Assembly (NCBI GenBank): GCA_963682055.1
Contig: OY821748.1
Location: forward strand, 29,104,661-29,168,660
Direction of reading: 5' to 3'
DNA from: Primula veris
Taxonomy: Eukaryota > Streptophyta > Magnoliopsida > Ericales > Primulaceae
Length of the DNA stretch: 64,000 bases
Shown: positions 44,044 to 55,400 of the stretch, in pieces
Position numbering within the stretch: the first letter of the stretch is position 1
Layout: each line of letters starts with the position of its first letter
Made by a program: the position numbers and the translations under genes
Notes under the pieces: generated by a model
Told to the model about the DNA's origin: nothing
The model's input: only the letters and a program-made list of their open reading frames with translations
Database searches by the model: none

Positions 44044-47000
44044 ATGGCGAAAGAAGACAGAACCGCACACGGAATCGAGAAGTTCGACGGGAAGGACTTC
44101 GCATTCTGGAGAATGCAGATAGAGGACTACCTCTACGGAAGGAAGATGCATCAGCCACTTCTCCTTAAGGAAAGGCCGACCACGACCACCGAGGAGGCGT
44201 GGAAACTCTTAGACCGACAAGTGTTGGGAGTGATCCGCCTAACACTATCTAGGAGTGTAGCACATAACGTCGCTAGAGAGACGACGATGATGGGGATGAT
44301 GAAGATCCTCACCGACATGTATGAGAAACCATCCGCGAACAACAAGGTACATCTCATGCGTAAGTTGTTCAACCTACGCATGGCTGAGGGGACACCTGTC
44401 GCGAGTCACGTGAACAAGTTCATCGACACCGTAAATCAGTTGGATGCGGTGGAGATAACTTTTGAAGATGAAGTGAGAGCCCTTATACTGCTAGCATCTC
44501 TACCGAACAGTTGGGAATTCATGCGAGCTGCTGTGAGCAACTCAATTGGAAAGGAGAAACTGACTTACAACGGCAACCGAGATCAAATACTCGCTGAGGA
44601 ACTCAGGATATTGGATATGGGTGAATGCTCAAATGATGGAGCAGCCTTAAACATGGGTTCAAGAGACCGGGGTAAGGCCAGGGTATGGGACGTTAGAGGA
44701 CGTTCGCAATCCCGAGGTAGAAGAGGGCTTAGCCGAGGAGGCAAAGATAGCGATCGAAGTAAGAAGAATCTTCGATGCTATAACTGCCAGGGTATGGGGC
44801 ACTTCAGTCATGAGTGCAAGCAGCCGAAGAAGAGTACCGGCCGTGATCACGGGGCTAATATTGCGAGCGACGAGGATTCGGGTGACTGTCTAATGCTTGC
44901 CGTGCAGAGAGACATAGATTCGTGGATTCTAGACTCTGGGGCATCATTTCACACGATGGCTCAGAAGGATTTATTCGAAAATTACACTGCGGGTAATTTT
45001 GGTAAAGTGTATCTAGCCAACGGAGAAGCGTTGGATGTTGTTGGAATGGGCGATGTGAAAATTCGCATTCCAAACGGGTCGGTATGGAAGCTAACGAAAG
45101 TGAGGCATGTCCCGAGGTTGACCAAGAATCTGATTTCAGTAGGTCAACTCGATGCCGAAAGGCACTCCATTTCGTTTAGCTGTGGAGCTTGGAAAGTTTC
45201 ACGAGGAGCTATGGTGATAGCCCGAGGGAGCAAGGTCGGTACGCTGTACATGACGACAGATGAGGAGTGTACAGTGGCGGCAGCTGTGTCGCAAGACTGC
45301 TCGGAACTGTGGCATCGACGGTTGGGTCACATGAGTGAGAAGGGGATGAAGGTGTTAGCGAAGGACAGCAAACTTCCAGGCTTGAAGTCTGTCAACCTCG
45401 ATATGTGTGAAGGTTGCATCTTCGGGAAGCAGAAGAAAGTGAGCTTCCGGAAAGGTGGAAAAGCTCCCAAGGAGGAGAAGCTAGCACTGGTCCACTCAGA
45501 TGTATGGGGACCATCTCCAGTAACCTCACTGGGAGGAGCTCAATACTATGTGACCTTCATCGATGATTCGACGAGGAAAACATGGGTCTATTTCTTGAAA
45601 CACAAGTCTGAGGTGTTTAAGAAATTTCAAAAATGGAAGGCTATGGTCGAACTGGAGACCGGGAATAAACTCAAGTGTTTGAGGTCTGACAACGGCGGAG
45701 AGTACATTGATGCGAAGTTCGTAGAGTTCTGTACTCAGAGAGGCATTCGAATGGAGAAGACCATCCGAAGAACGCCACAGCAGAATGGCGTGGCCGAGCG
45801 AATGAACCGAACAATCAATGAGCGTGCTAGGAGTATGAGACTGCAAAGTGGGTTGCCCAAAGCCTTGTGGGCACATGCAGTAAGCACGGCGGTTTATCTC
45901 ATTAACCGCGGACCCTCAGTGCCCCTAGAAAGGAGAATTCCCGAGGAAGAGTGGGTAGGAAAGCCTATCTCTTATGAACACTTGCGAGTGTTCGGTTGTC
46001 TGTCATATATCCATGTCGACATAAACGAGCGTACCAAGCTTGACTGGAAGTCCAAAGTTTGTTACTTTGTGGGGTATGGTGGAGCTGAGTTCGGATATCG
46101 CTTCTGGGATGGTCAAACAAAGAGAATCATTCGCAGTAAGGATGTCATCTTCAACGAAGGCATTTTGTACAAAGATCGACAAAGTGCAGTGGTGGAAGAA
46201 GATGCGCTCCCGTCCGAGGAAAGTGGTATGGTCGACATGAATGTGTTTCCAAGAGAGTTGGAAAATGACACTGAAGATGAGCCAGTGGTGCTCGACAACC
46301 CTCTAACAGATGCTGAAGAGGACGAGGAGCTGCCCCAAACTCCCCGACTTGAATTGGGCCGAGGTCATCGCGAGAAGAGATCTCCTGCCCGATACTCTCC
46401 TTCCCTGCATTACATACTGCTCAGTGATGCAGGAGAGCCCGAAAGTAGAGAAGAAGCTCTGGAGCTGAAAGACTCGAGCAAGTACGAGCTCGCGATGAAG
46501 GATGAGATGAAGTCGCTCGAGAAGAATGTGACTTGGCAGTTAGCCGAACTGCCCAAGGGGAGAAGGGCACTGAGCAATAAATGGGTGTTCCGACTGAAGG
46601 AGGAACAAGATGGCACGAAACGGTATAAGGCACGCCTAGTAGTCAAAGGGTTCCAGCAAAAGGCAGGAATTGACTACACCGAGATCTTTTCACCAGTCGT
46701 AAAGCTGACGACTATTCGGCTATTGTTGAGCATTGTTGTAAATGCGAATTTTCATCTCGAGCAGTTAGATGTGAAAACTGCCTTTCTCCATGGAGATCTC
46801 GATGAAGAAATTTACATGCTCCAACCTGAAGGGTTTGCCGAAAAGGGAAAAGAGAAACTGGTCTGCAAACCGAGGAAGAGCTTTTATGGGCTAAAACAAG
46901 CACCACGGCAGTGGTATAAGAAGTTTGACAGTTTCATGGCGGATACCGGGTTCGAAAGAAGTGATAGTGATCACTGCTGTTTCGTGAAGAGATTTGCGAA

Positions 47001-47985
47001 CTCTTCGTACGTCATACTACTTTTGTATGTAGATGACATGTTACTCGCCGGGTCGAGCCTTGTTGAGATTAACAAGGTGAAGCAACAGTTGGCGAAACAG
47101 TTCGAGATGAAAGATTTGGGTGCCGCAAATCAGATCCTCGGTATGAGGATTTCCCGAGGAAGGGATGGGTCCCTGTTTCTGTCGCAAGCCGAGTATGTAA
47201 AGAAAGTGTTGACACGGTTTAACATGAGTGATGCCAAGGCTGTAGGCTCACCGCTAGCCGCACACTTTAGCTTGTCGAAGAAACAATCACCCTTAGACGA
47301 GGAAGGAAAGGATCGTATGTCGAACATATCCTACGCTTCAGCAATTGGTAGCTTGATGTACGCTATGGTGTGTACAAGACCGGACATTGCCCATGCAGTG
47401 GGAGTTGTCAGTCGTTACATGAGTAACCCAGGAAAGCACCATTGGGAAGCTGTGAAGTGGATATTGAGATATCTCTCGGGTACCGTGAGTTTGGCATTAT
47501 GTTTCCGAAAGACCTCGGAAGGCCTGCACGGCTATGTGGATGCTGACATGGTCGGTGATCTGGACAGCCGAAAGAGCACAACGGGATGTGTTTGTACCTT
47601 CGGTGGTACTGCTGTGAGTTGGACATCTAAGTTGCAGAAGATTGTTGCATTGTCGACCACAGAGGCTGAGTACGTCGCAGTGACGGAAGCAAGCAAAGAG
47701 ATGATTTGGTTGCAAGGTTTCTTAAAGGAGCTCGGTCAGAAAACCGACAAGGGAGTTCTGCACTGTGATAGTCAAAGTGCAGTTCAGCTAGCTAAGAATC
47801 CTGTATTCCATTCACGCACAAAGCACATACATATTCGTTACTACTTTATCCGGGCTATTCTAGAAGATGGAATCTTCGCGCTAGAAAAGATTGAGGGCGC
47901 TAAGAACCCCGCCGATATGATAACGAAGACTGTTACAATCGACAAACTGAGGCTGTGTGCAACTTCAGTAGGGCTCCGAGCTTGA
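44044..47985 (+). CDS. copia Gag-Pol polyprotein (1313 aa, uninterrupted)
   Basis: The start is ATG at 44044 (MAKEDRTAHGIEKFDGKDF), right after the primer site; an earlier in-frame GTG is not needed. Domains in order: Gag with FAFWRMQIEDYL; CCHC knuckle CYNCQGMGHFSHEC (245-258); protease DSGASFHT (Asp 297); integrase zinc region LWHRRLGHMSEKGM; integrase core with Asp 486 (HSDVWG), Asp 549 (SDNGGEY) and Glu 585 (GVAERMNR), a perfect D,D35E spacing; reverse transcriptase with LDVKTAFLHGDL and YVDDM (995-999); RNase H from GYVDADMVGD through STTEAEY and HCDSQSAVQL. The protein makes virus-like particles, copies element RNA into DNA and inserts it. All visible catalytic residues are present, so it could be competent. 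It belongs to the Tork/Tnt1-like group by sequence style. Confidence 0.95.
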   Translation: MAKEDRTAHGIEKFDGKDFAFWRMQIEDYLYGRKMHQPLLLKERPTTTTEEAWKLLDRQVLGVIRLTLSRSVAHNVARETTMMGMMKILTDMYEKPSANNKVHLMRKLFNLRMAEGTPVASHVNKFIDTVNQLDAVEITFEDEVRALILLASLPNSWEFMRAAVSNSIGKEKLTYNGNRDQILAEELRILDMGECSNDGAALNMGSRDRGKARVWDVRGRSQSRGRRGLSRGGKDSDRSKKNLRCYNCQGMGHFSHECKQPKKSTGRDHGANIASDEDSGDCLMLAVQRDIDSWILDSGASFHTMAQKDLFENYTAGNFGKVYLANGEALDVVGMGDVKIRIPNGSVWKLTKVRHVPRLTKNLISVGQLDAERHSISFSCGAWKVSRGAMVIARGSKVGTLYMTTDEECTVAAAVSQDCSELWHRRLGHMSEKGMKVLAKDSKLPGLKSVNLDMCEGCIFGKQKKVSFRKGGKAPKEEKLALVHSDVWGPSPVTSLGGAQYYVTFIDDSTRKTWVYFLKHKSEVFKKFQKWKAMVELETGNKLKCLRSDNGGEYIDAKFVEFCTQRGIRMEKTIRRTPQQNGVAERMNRTINERARSMRLQSGLPKALWAHAVSTAVYLINRGPSVPLERRIPEEEWVGKPISYEHLRVFGCLSYIHVDINERTKLDWKSKVCYFVGYGGAEFGYRFWDGQTKRIIRSKDVIFNEGILYKDRQSAVVEEDALPSEESGMVDMNVFPRELENDTEDEPVVLDNPLTDAEEDEELPQTPRLELGRGHREKRSPARYSPSLHYILLSDAGEPESREEALELKDSSKYELAMKDEMKSLEKNVTWQLAELPKGRRALSNKWVFRLKEEQDGTKRYKARLVVKGFQQKAGIDYTEIFSPVVKLTTIRLLLSIVVNANFHLEQLDVKTAFLHGDLDEEIYMLQPEGFAEKGKEKLVCKPRKSFYGLKQAPRQWYKKFDSFMADTGFERSDSDHCCFVKRFANSSYVILLLYVDDMLLAGSSLVEINKVKQQLAKQFEMKDLGAANQILGMRISRGRDGSLFLSQAEYVKKVLTRFNMSDAKAVGSPLAAHFSLSKKQSPLDEEGKDRMSNISYASAIGSLMYAMVCTRPDIAHAVGVVSRYMSNPGKHHWEAVKWILRYLSGTVSLALCFRKTSEGLHGYVDADMVGDLDSRKSTTGCVCTFGGTAVSWTSKLQKIVALSTTEAEYVAVTEASKEMIWLQGFLKELGQKTDKGVLHCDSQSAVQLAKNPVFHSRTKHIHIRYYFIRAILEDGIFALEKIEGAKNPADMITKTVTIDKLRLCATSVGLRA

Positions 47986-48162
47986 GGCTCAGGGTCGCCG
48001 CTACACTGGAAGAATGAGTAACTCGCCGATGACGGCAGAGTATCAATTACTATGCAAGGATACCGATGGGAGCATTCTGCTCGGTGGAGCACAGTGAGTT
48101 CGGTGATCGGGGATAAGTGGATTTCTTTTGAAGCACTCGACATTTGACTCCAAGTGGGAGAT

Positions 48163-48503
48163 TGTTGAGTTGTGGAGCCAAATGAGGTTTGGCCATGTTT
48201 TCCAATTATCCCACATCACTAAGAATTGTAATATGACCCACTAAGGGTTCTATTTATATGCCCCAATATCTTGTATTGTAATTACACCTACACAAACACC
48301 TCTATATTATAAAGAGAGAGTTCTATTTGCGAGAGAACCATAGTTTTGTGATCTAGCTAGATTACGATTGTAATCCTCTTAATAATATTAAGTGCCACGT
48401 GTAGCGATCCGGAGACGTAACCAGTTTGGGTGAACTCCGTTATCAAAGTGTGCTCGGTTTTAGTATTTCTGTCTTTCATTGATTCGCCTGATCGACCCTA
48501 ACA
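48163..48503 (+). repeat. 3' LTR of the intact copia element
   Basis: 341 bp, nearly identical to the 5' LTR apart from point differences and a missing GTGT near its end. It is followed by target duplication GTTAT. Confidence 0.95.
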
Positions 48504-49987
48504 GTTATCATTGCCGAATCGCATGTTAGAATCTATATTCTAGATTTTCGTTTGTTTTTTATGGTTTATTAGCCTTGTTTTGGAATTGGGTTTTTCGCGA
48601 ATTTCGATTTTGATATGTCTTTAGGTGATTATTGCTGAATTTAGCATAATCTTGATTAAAATAAGGATAAAAAAAGGACTGTTAGTCTGCTTTGTAACCA
48701 TTTCCGAATCGCTGATTAGACTCGATATTCTGGATTTTCGTTTGTTTTTTATGGTTTATTAGCTTTGTTTGGAAATTGGGTATTTTGTGGTTTTCGATTT
48801 TGATATGTTTTTAGCTGATTATTATTGAGTTTTGCATAATCTTGATCATATCAGCTGATATACATATATACTTGCGAAACTCGAAATTCTGCATTTGCAT
48901 TTGGTTTATGAACTTAATTGAGAATTAGGTTTTTAGTGAATTTTGATTTTGATGTGTTGTTTTAGCTGATTAATTATTAGGTTTTGCATAATCTTGATCA
49001 GTTCATTTGATGAATTTATACAGTTGCTATTGATTCTGAAAAGGTTTATTCTTTTGATGATTGGGATTATTTATTTTTTCTGCAAAATGCTGTTCTTGTT
49101 CCGACTTATACTGTTAAAGAGAGAGTAAAAACTTTATTTATCCTCTTTTAAATCATTGCTGAATCGCTAATTAGTCTAGATATATTCTGTACTTGCATTT
49201 GTTTTGGATAATTTATTGGATTTTTTGGGAATCTGGTGTTTGGCGAATTTCGACTTTGATATGTTTTTAGCTGATTATTGAGTTTTGCATAATCTTGTTG
49301 ATCAGTTCTTGTTCTATGAACTTTCTTCTCGTGTTTTGAGTTATTACGAAATTCTCTAGTTGCATTTGTTTTTTATGTTTGTAAACAGTTTTTATTTCTC
49401 AATTGGATTTTTTTTGGTTAAAAATGGTTGTGTGGGTTTTTTTTTGGGTTTATTATTGATTTTTGCTCTTCTAATCAGGATCTTGCTGAAATTGGATATT
49501 TTAAATTCTGAATTAAAATTATTGTTTTCTTTTTAATTTTTAGAATTGGGTTTTTCAGGAATTGCTTCGTTTTTTCATCACAAAGTTTTATTTGTTTAAT
49601 GTTTTACTGAAAAACCGGTTCTTGTTTGCTAAATAATGATAGAATCATGAAATGGGTTTTCTTAGACTTGGATATATACGTCACTAGTAGTTAATTATTA
49701 TAATTGGATTTTTGCAGAATTTCCGTTGGTATTTTATATGCTGTTTTAGTTGTGGGGTTATTGAAATTTCGTAGCATTTATGTGACATTATTAGTACATA
49801 ACGTTTGATTCAATACATTAAGAACAATGACAATTTTATATTCTTTTATTTTGAGTCTTAATTTTATTAATTAATTGTAGCTAGGATGGAATAACCACTA
49901 TGTGTCAAAAAGGAAATACCATATGATAATTCCAGTAGATAGCAAACCAATTGAAGATGGTGTTTTAGATATCTCTTACATGGTATG

Positions 49988-50513
49988 TGATAAAACATAA
50001 AAATTAGATCCGAATATTCTATTCGGATCTTAATCAGCCCATATATCATAACTGGTTATCCAACGCTTAATGGGTTATCACCCCCTTTACAAAAAGCCCA
50101 AACCCACTTAACTAGGGACCCATATCTGAAAAAACCCATGAGATTGAGACATTTGTCAACATCCTAGGAGGCATAATATCCTATAAATAGTCAAGTATCC
50201 CCCAAGAAAGGGACCAGAAAATCTATCCAAAAAATATAGAGAGAAGTAGAGAAAAGAGAGAAATTAGTCAAAACTTATCACATCAAGAAACAAACCGAGC
50301 AGAGAAAGAGCCGAGTACCGAAGAAGAAGGAGAAAGACTAAGATGAGAGATCAAATAGTTAAGTCGAGCATGATTGTAAGAAGGAAATTGTAATCCGAAC
50401 AAGGACAATTGTCGAATAGCAATAAAGATCAAGAAGTGTTCATCATTTATTATATATTCAATATTATATCGTTGAAAAACCTAACGCCACCGCCAAAAGT
50501 TATGGTTTTATCA
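49988..50513 (+). repeat. 5' LTR of the Tat-type gypsy element
   Basis: 526 bp, TGATAAAACATAAAAATTAG...GGTTTTATCA. It contains CCTATAAATAGTC (TATA, about 50178) and AATAAAG near the end (about 50420). Two solo relatives are at 33636-34191 and 41649-42202. Confidence 0.93.
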
Positions 50514-50515
50514 AA

Positions 50516-50532
50516 TGGCGCCGTCTCCGGGA
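50516..50532 (+). other. Primer-binding site
   Basis: TGGCGCCGTCTCCGGGA, two bases after the LTR. The TGGCGCCG-start type is characteristic of Tat/Athila gypsy elements. Confidence 0.85.
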
Positions 50533-50592
50533 ATCATCTAGTTCCCAACTAGCTTAGATTTCGAATACCAATACTCTACCAGACGAGCGACA

Positions 50593-52483
50593 ATGGTGAC
50601 CAATGTAGAAGAAACCCACCCCGAGATAGTAGAAACCAATAACCAACACGTGCAGATTAGCCAACAAGACCTCGACGATCTACTCGCCATCCGCGATAGA
50701 TACGAAGCTATCCAGTCCGGAAACCAACCAACAACCTCCAATGTCCACCAAGAACAACCGATCGAACAACCCCAACAGCTTGAAGGGATCGTCGAAGAAT
50801 ACCAAACGTCCTTGGAAGACGAACAAGCCTTGCCCGTACTAAGGCGCGCAAGAAGACGCACACCCGGATCCCAGGCAGGACCGAGCTCAAGAGTCCCTTT
50901 GCCAACAGCCTCGGTCAACTCTGGTGCTCGTTTACAAACAAACGAAGCTCACCAGCTTGGCATGCCCGAGGATCATGCACTCGAACAGTTGTCCCGACTA
51001 CCGACTCACCCACCAAGGATGATTACACCACCCACGGTGGAAGTATAACATATTGTTCCGTTAGCCGATGAAGGGAACAACGCCCAACTGCAAGTTCAGC
51101 TGGCAGCGTGTATGACGGCCATGGCAGCAGCCGGCATCATATTGCCGAATAGCCAACCTGCCAATGCAGACAAAGACCCACGTTGTGAAGCGGAAGATTC
51201 CGCCTATAGGGCCGCCTTGGAAGCGGCGGGCCGACGACCAGATACAGGAGTGCCTCATCAAGGGGGCAACGTCCCGATAACGATCCCTCCAACCTTCGTC
51301 CACCCAGACGCTCATACGGAACATATCCTCGACAGAAACCCGAAGGACGGTAGGTATCCCGAACACATGATCGGGGGAGGATACGGCCCACCACCACAGC
51401 AGGGGGGATACACCCCCCCTACCAAGCCACGGATGAATTGTTCCAACAGGCTTGGAACGTATGCCAAGAAACCCCATGTGCCGAACAGATCACGTGGTAC
51501 CGCAATCCTGTGGGGTTCGTCATCCCCGAGTTCAGGCTCTATGATGGGAGGAGTTGTCCCATAGACCATCTGAGGCACTACAAGACAAAGATGGAGCTGT
51601 GGAGTGATGACCATGCATTGATGTGCAAGTTTTTCAAAAACAGTTTGGGCCAAGAGGCTTCGTCATGGTACCATAACTTACCACGGGGCTCTATTAGAGA
51701 CTGGGCGGAGTTGCTAAGAGCGTACTCCACCCGATACGCTGCTCATCGGAAGAAGAAGGTTAGCATTGAAACCCTTCTAAAAACGACGATGATGCCAAAT
51801 GAAAGGCTCAACGACTACTGCATACGTTTCATCGACGTAGCAAACCAGATTCCACAGTACGCCAATAATATAGCCATCCAGAACTTTATCAATTCCATCC
51901 CTAATGGCTATTGGGCGAGAAGGAAGTTCATAAGCAAAAACTTTCCGACCACTGATTCCCTGCTAGCCTATTGTACCCACTTCACCGATAAAAACGACGA
52001 ACTGCGTATCCTCAACCGAACTCTACCAAGAAGAGAATCGGTCCGAGAGGCACAGGTGGGTCGCAAAAGAGTTAGAAATAACCAGGGAGAAACATTCCAA
52101 CCGACCAGAAAGGACAAAGGTCCCGAGGTCCATAGCAGGGTAGAGCGACCATGAGAACCTGAGCCCAAACCGCTCCAGATCGCATACCCAACCCCGGTCA
52201 ACGAACATAAACCACTCCAGCTCACCTACCCTATACCAGCCAAGCAGTCACAACAAGGCCGATTCCAGGGAAGGGAAAAGCATGTGAGCTTCGAACCAGT
52301 CGAATTGAGATACTCTTTCAACCTGTCTGCTGAAGATATCCTTAAGAATATCCGCAGAGAAAGCTGGTATTCACGACCAGAGCCGCTCGCTACCCCCCTG
52401 AGCATAGAGACCCCAAGCTTTTCTGCGCCTATCACGAGGACTACGGACACCTCACCGAGCACTGCCGTAACCTGCGGTGGAAA
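50593..52483 (+). pseudogene. gypsy Gag, interrupted
   Basis: It begins MVTNVEETHPE in frame with a Gln/Glu-rich N-terminal region. An in-frame TAA at 51046, a frameshift near 51430, a TGA at 52152 and a further shift near 52400 break it. The central capsid-like part is clear: WYRNPVGFVIPEFRLYDG, DHLRHYKTKMELW, SWYHNLPRGSIRDWAELLRAY and PNERLNDYCIRFIDVANQI. Near the end comes a zinc-knuckle-like FCAYHEDYGHLTEHC (about 52410-52460). Confidence 0.85.
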
Positions 52484-55400
52484 ATGAACCTGTGGGGCGA
52501 TGCGGGATACCTGGCCAAGTTCATCAAAGGCGCCGGAAATAAAGGCAAACAACTAGCCATTGAGGGAGCCGACAACCGGCAAGGCAAAACAATCAACGTC
52601 GTTCATATGTCTAGACCCAAGGGCACGGGTGGGGAACGATTGCGACAACGACAACTGGCGCACTTTGGCCAGGTAGCCAAGGCGTCACAGGCGTCGACCT
52701 CCAAACGACAATGCACACCACGACGACATCCGCCCATCTCCTTCTCGAATCTGGACGAAGAAGGGGTGATTTACCCCCACGGGGACGCCATCAACCTCCG
52801 TGTTCAAATCGGCCTTGACACGGTCAGCAGGGTGCTTGTCGACCAAGGAGCCTCTTGTGATATCATGTACAGAGAGCTTTTCGACAAGATGGAACTCAAG
52901 ATGCAAGATCTACAACCTACCGATGTCACACTGATCGGGTTCATCTCCGAGACGACTAAACCGTTGGGAAAGATCGTCCTCAGTGTCACAACTGGAACCA
53001 TGTCAGTTCCCGTGGAGTTCTTAGTGGTCAACGACAACTCCAGACACAACGCCATGAAGGCCATACCCTCGACCTACCACCAAAAAGTCAAATACCCAAA
53101 TGATAGGGGAGAGATCGAGACAGCCAGAGGATGTCAGGAAGATTCACGACGCTGTGAGGACATTACCGCGGCTCTTCAAAAACAGCTGAGCGTTGTCGAA
53201 CAACCCACCAGCACAAAGAAGCTGATCAACCAAATAGCCAAAAACGAGAGGGTTGTTGAAGAACAAGTAGGAGAAACACTTAGGAAGGTGTATATCCCGG
53301 ATACTGACGAGGAGCACTACTTCCTCCTCGGTGACAACCTACCAAAAAAGGAATCCGGAGAGTTAGAAGCATTCCTCTTCAACAACATTGATAAATTCGC
53401 CTGGAGTCCAAAAGATATGCCAGGCCTAGACCCTAAAACGGCATGTCACCATCTAAGTGTTAACGCCGAGTACAAGCCGATAGCTCAGAGGAGCAGAAAA
53501 GTATCAGTACAGCACAGATCCGCTATAATTGCTGAAGTCCAAAAGCTGTTGGAGGCCGGAGCCATAAGGGAGGTCTTCTATCCAAATGGTTATCCAATCC
53601 CGTCGTCGTCCCTAAGAAGAACGGAAAGGAGAGGGTCTGTATAGACTTCACCAATCTCAACAAAGCCTGCCCGAGGGACCACTTTCCCCTTCCAAGGATT
53701 GATCAATTGGTGAACGCGACTGCGGGAGCAGAACAGATGACCTTCCTTGACGCATATTCAGGGTACCACCAAATTCCCCTCGCCCACGAAGATCAAGAAA
53801 AGGCGTCGTTTATATCGCCTTTAGGAAACTATTGCTATACGGTAATGCCGTTCGGCCTACGCAACGCGGGAGCAACATACCAAAGGATGATAATGAAGGT
53901 ATGCCGAGAGCACATAGGGAAGACCATCGAGGTATATATAGACGACATGGTCATCAAAAGCGAAAAGGCCACATCCCACATTCAAGATATCAGAGACGTC
54001 TTCCGAACTTTGGGCGAGCACAAACTCAAACTCAATGCGAGCAAGTGTGCATTCGGCATCAGCAAAGGAAAGTTCCTGGGGCACATGGTCAGCCGACGAG
54101 GAATAGAGGCTAATCCCGATCAGATCACAGCTCTTCGGAATCTAGCAGCGCCCAAAAATAAGAAACAGGTACAAGAGCTCACGGGAATGATGTCCGCATT
54201 GAACAGGTTCATCAGCCGATCCGCAGACAAGGGACGGCCATTTTTTGAATCACTCAATAAGGATAGAAAATTCGTATGGGACCCGGAATGTGAAGCTTCC
54301 TTCAACAACCTCAAAGAGTACTTAAGGACGCTGCCACTGTTAGTCAGGCTGAACAAAGGAGATATTCTGGCTTGCTACCTAGCAGTTTCCGCTACAGCTG
54401 TGAGCGCGGTTATCCTAAGAAAAGAAGGTCGCGAACAATTCCCTATCTACTTCGTCAGCAAAACTCTGGTTGAAGCCGAAACACGTTACTTACCCTTGGA
54501 AAAGCTGTGCTTGGCATTGGTCGTCGCGACCAGAAAGTTGCCGCACTATTTCATAGTTCATCAGGTTCAAGTATACACGAAATTCCATATTAAAGAATCG
54601 CTTCGACGGACCGACATTAGTGGCAGAGTGGCCGCATGGGGGGTCGAGTTATCCCAATTTCATATCGAGTTCGTACCCCGACATGCTATAAAGGGACAAG
54701 TCTTGGCCGATTTCGTCGTGGAATTCACCGAAGGGTATGACGAGCCCATGGCTATATCGCCCCAATCACACTGGCAGATACATGTCGATGGATCAGCCAC
54801 CAAGGACGGATCGGGAGCGGGGATCGTCCTCAAATCTAGAGAGGGAGCGATCATAGAGAAGAGCATTAAGCTAGGTTTCCGAGCTACCAACAATGAGGCA
54901 GAGTACGAAGCCATGATAAACGGCATGCTCATTGCCCGGTCCCTCGGATGCTCCCACCTAACTGCAAGTTCCGACTCAATGCTGATCGTAAACCAATCCA
55001 ACGGCGAATACCAAGCCAAAGATGACAGAATGATCCTCTACCAAGAGAAGGTTCAAAGCTTGATGGCCACCTTCGAACAGTGCGAGTTGATAAGAATCAA
55101 TCGCACCGAAAACGCACATGCCGATGCCCTGGCCACCCTAGCCTCGACATTGACATTAACCGACACTCAGTCGATTATAGTGGAATTACTACCGACCCCA
55201 AGCATAACCAAAAGAATAGACCGAATAGCTTCAGTACAATACGAACTAGGCTGGATGGACGACATGATTCACTATCTGCGCAACGGAACCCTCCCGGCAG
55301 ATAAGATAAAGGCTTTGAAAATTACGAGAAAGGCTCCTCGTTTCTAGCGGTCTAACGACGACAAACTGTACAAATCCAGCTACCGAGGACCCCATCTTCT

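Larger units (their letters stand above)
43674..48503 (+). mobile_element. Structurally intact Ty1/copia element (Tork/Tnt1-like) in intron 1 of the MMD1-like gene
   Basis: 5' LTR 43674-44018 and 3' LTR 48163-48503, both TGTTGAG...CCCTAACA, flanked by a perfect duplication GTTAT (43669-43673 and 48504-48508). The primer-binding site TGGTATCAGAGC (44021-44032), complementary to initiator tRNA-Met, and the purine tract CAAGTGGGAGAT before the 3' LTR are both present. By eye the LTRs differ by about eight substitutions and one 4-bp (GTGT) indel, so the insertion is fairly recent. One continuous polyprotein frame fills the interior. It is in the same orientation as the host gene. Confidence 0.97.
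43099..49982 (+). repeat. Degenerate tandem copies of the exon 1 end/5' splice site in intron 1 of the MMD1-like gene
   Basis: The true junction (43099-43197 plus intron) reads TTCTCATTCCGC...CTGTTAGTCC...TGCCGAATCGCTG|GTTAGACTCGATATTCTGGATTT. Diverged copies follow at about 43510 (intron part), 43653/48504 (split by the copia insertion), 48680-48760 (CTGTTAGTCTGC...TCCGAATCGCTGATTAGACTCG) and 49090-49190 (TTCTTGTTCCGAC...TCGCTAATTAG). Each is followed by the intron words TTGGGAATTGGGTTTTT, GCGAATTTCGATTTTGATATG and GCATAATCTTGAT. The unit is about 200-250 bp. Copies of the exon part carry stops or lack GT after GCTG, so they look like decayed decoys. Confidence 0.8.

Noticed and set aside
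50538..52552. Minus-strand ORFs opposite gypsy gag as additional antisense genes
   Set aside because: They are mirror frames of the GC-richer gag coding strand and show no own features, unlike the minus-strand ORFs after 57351.
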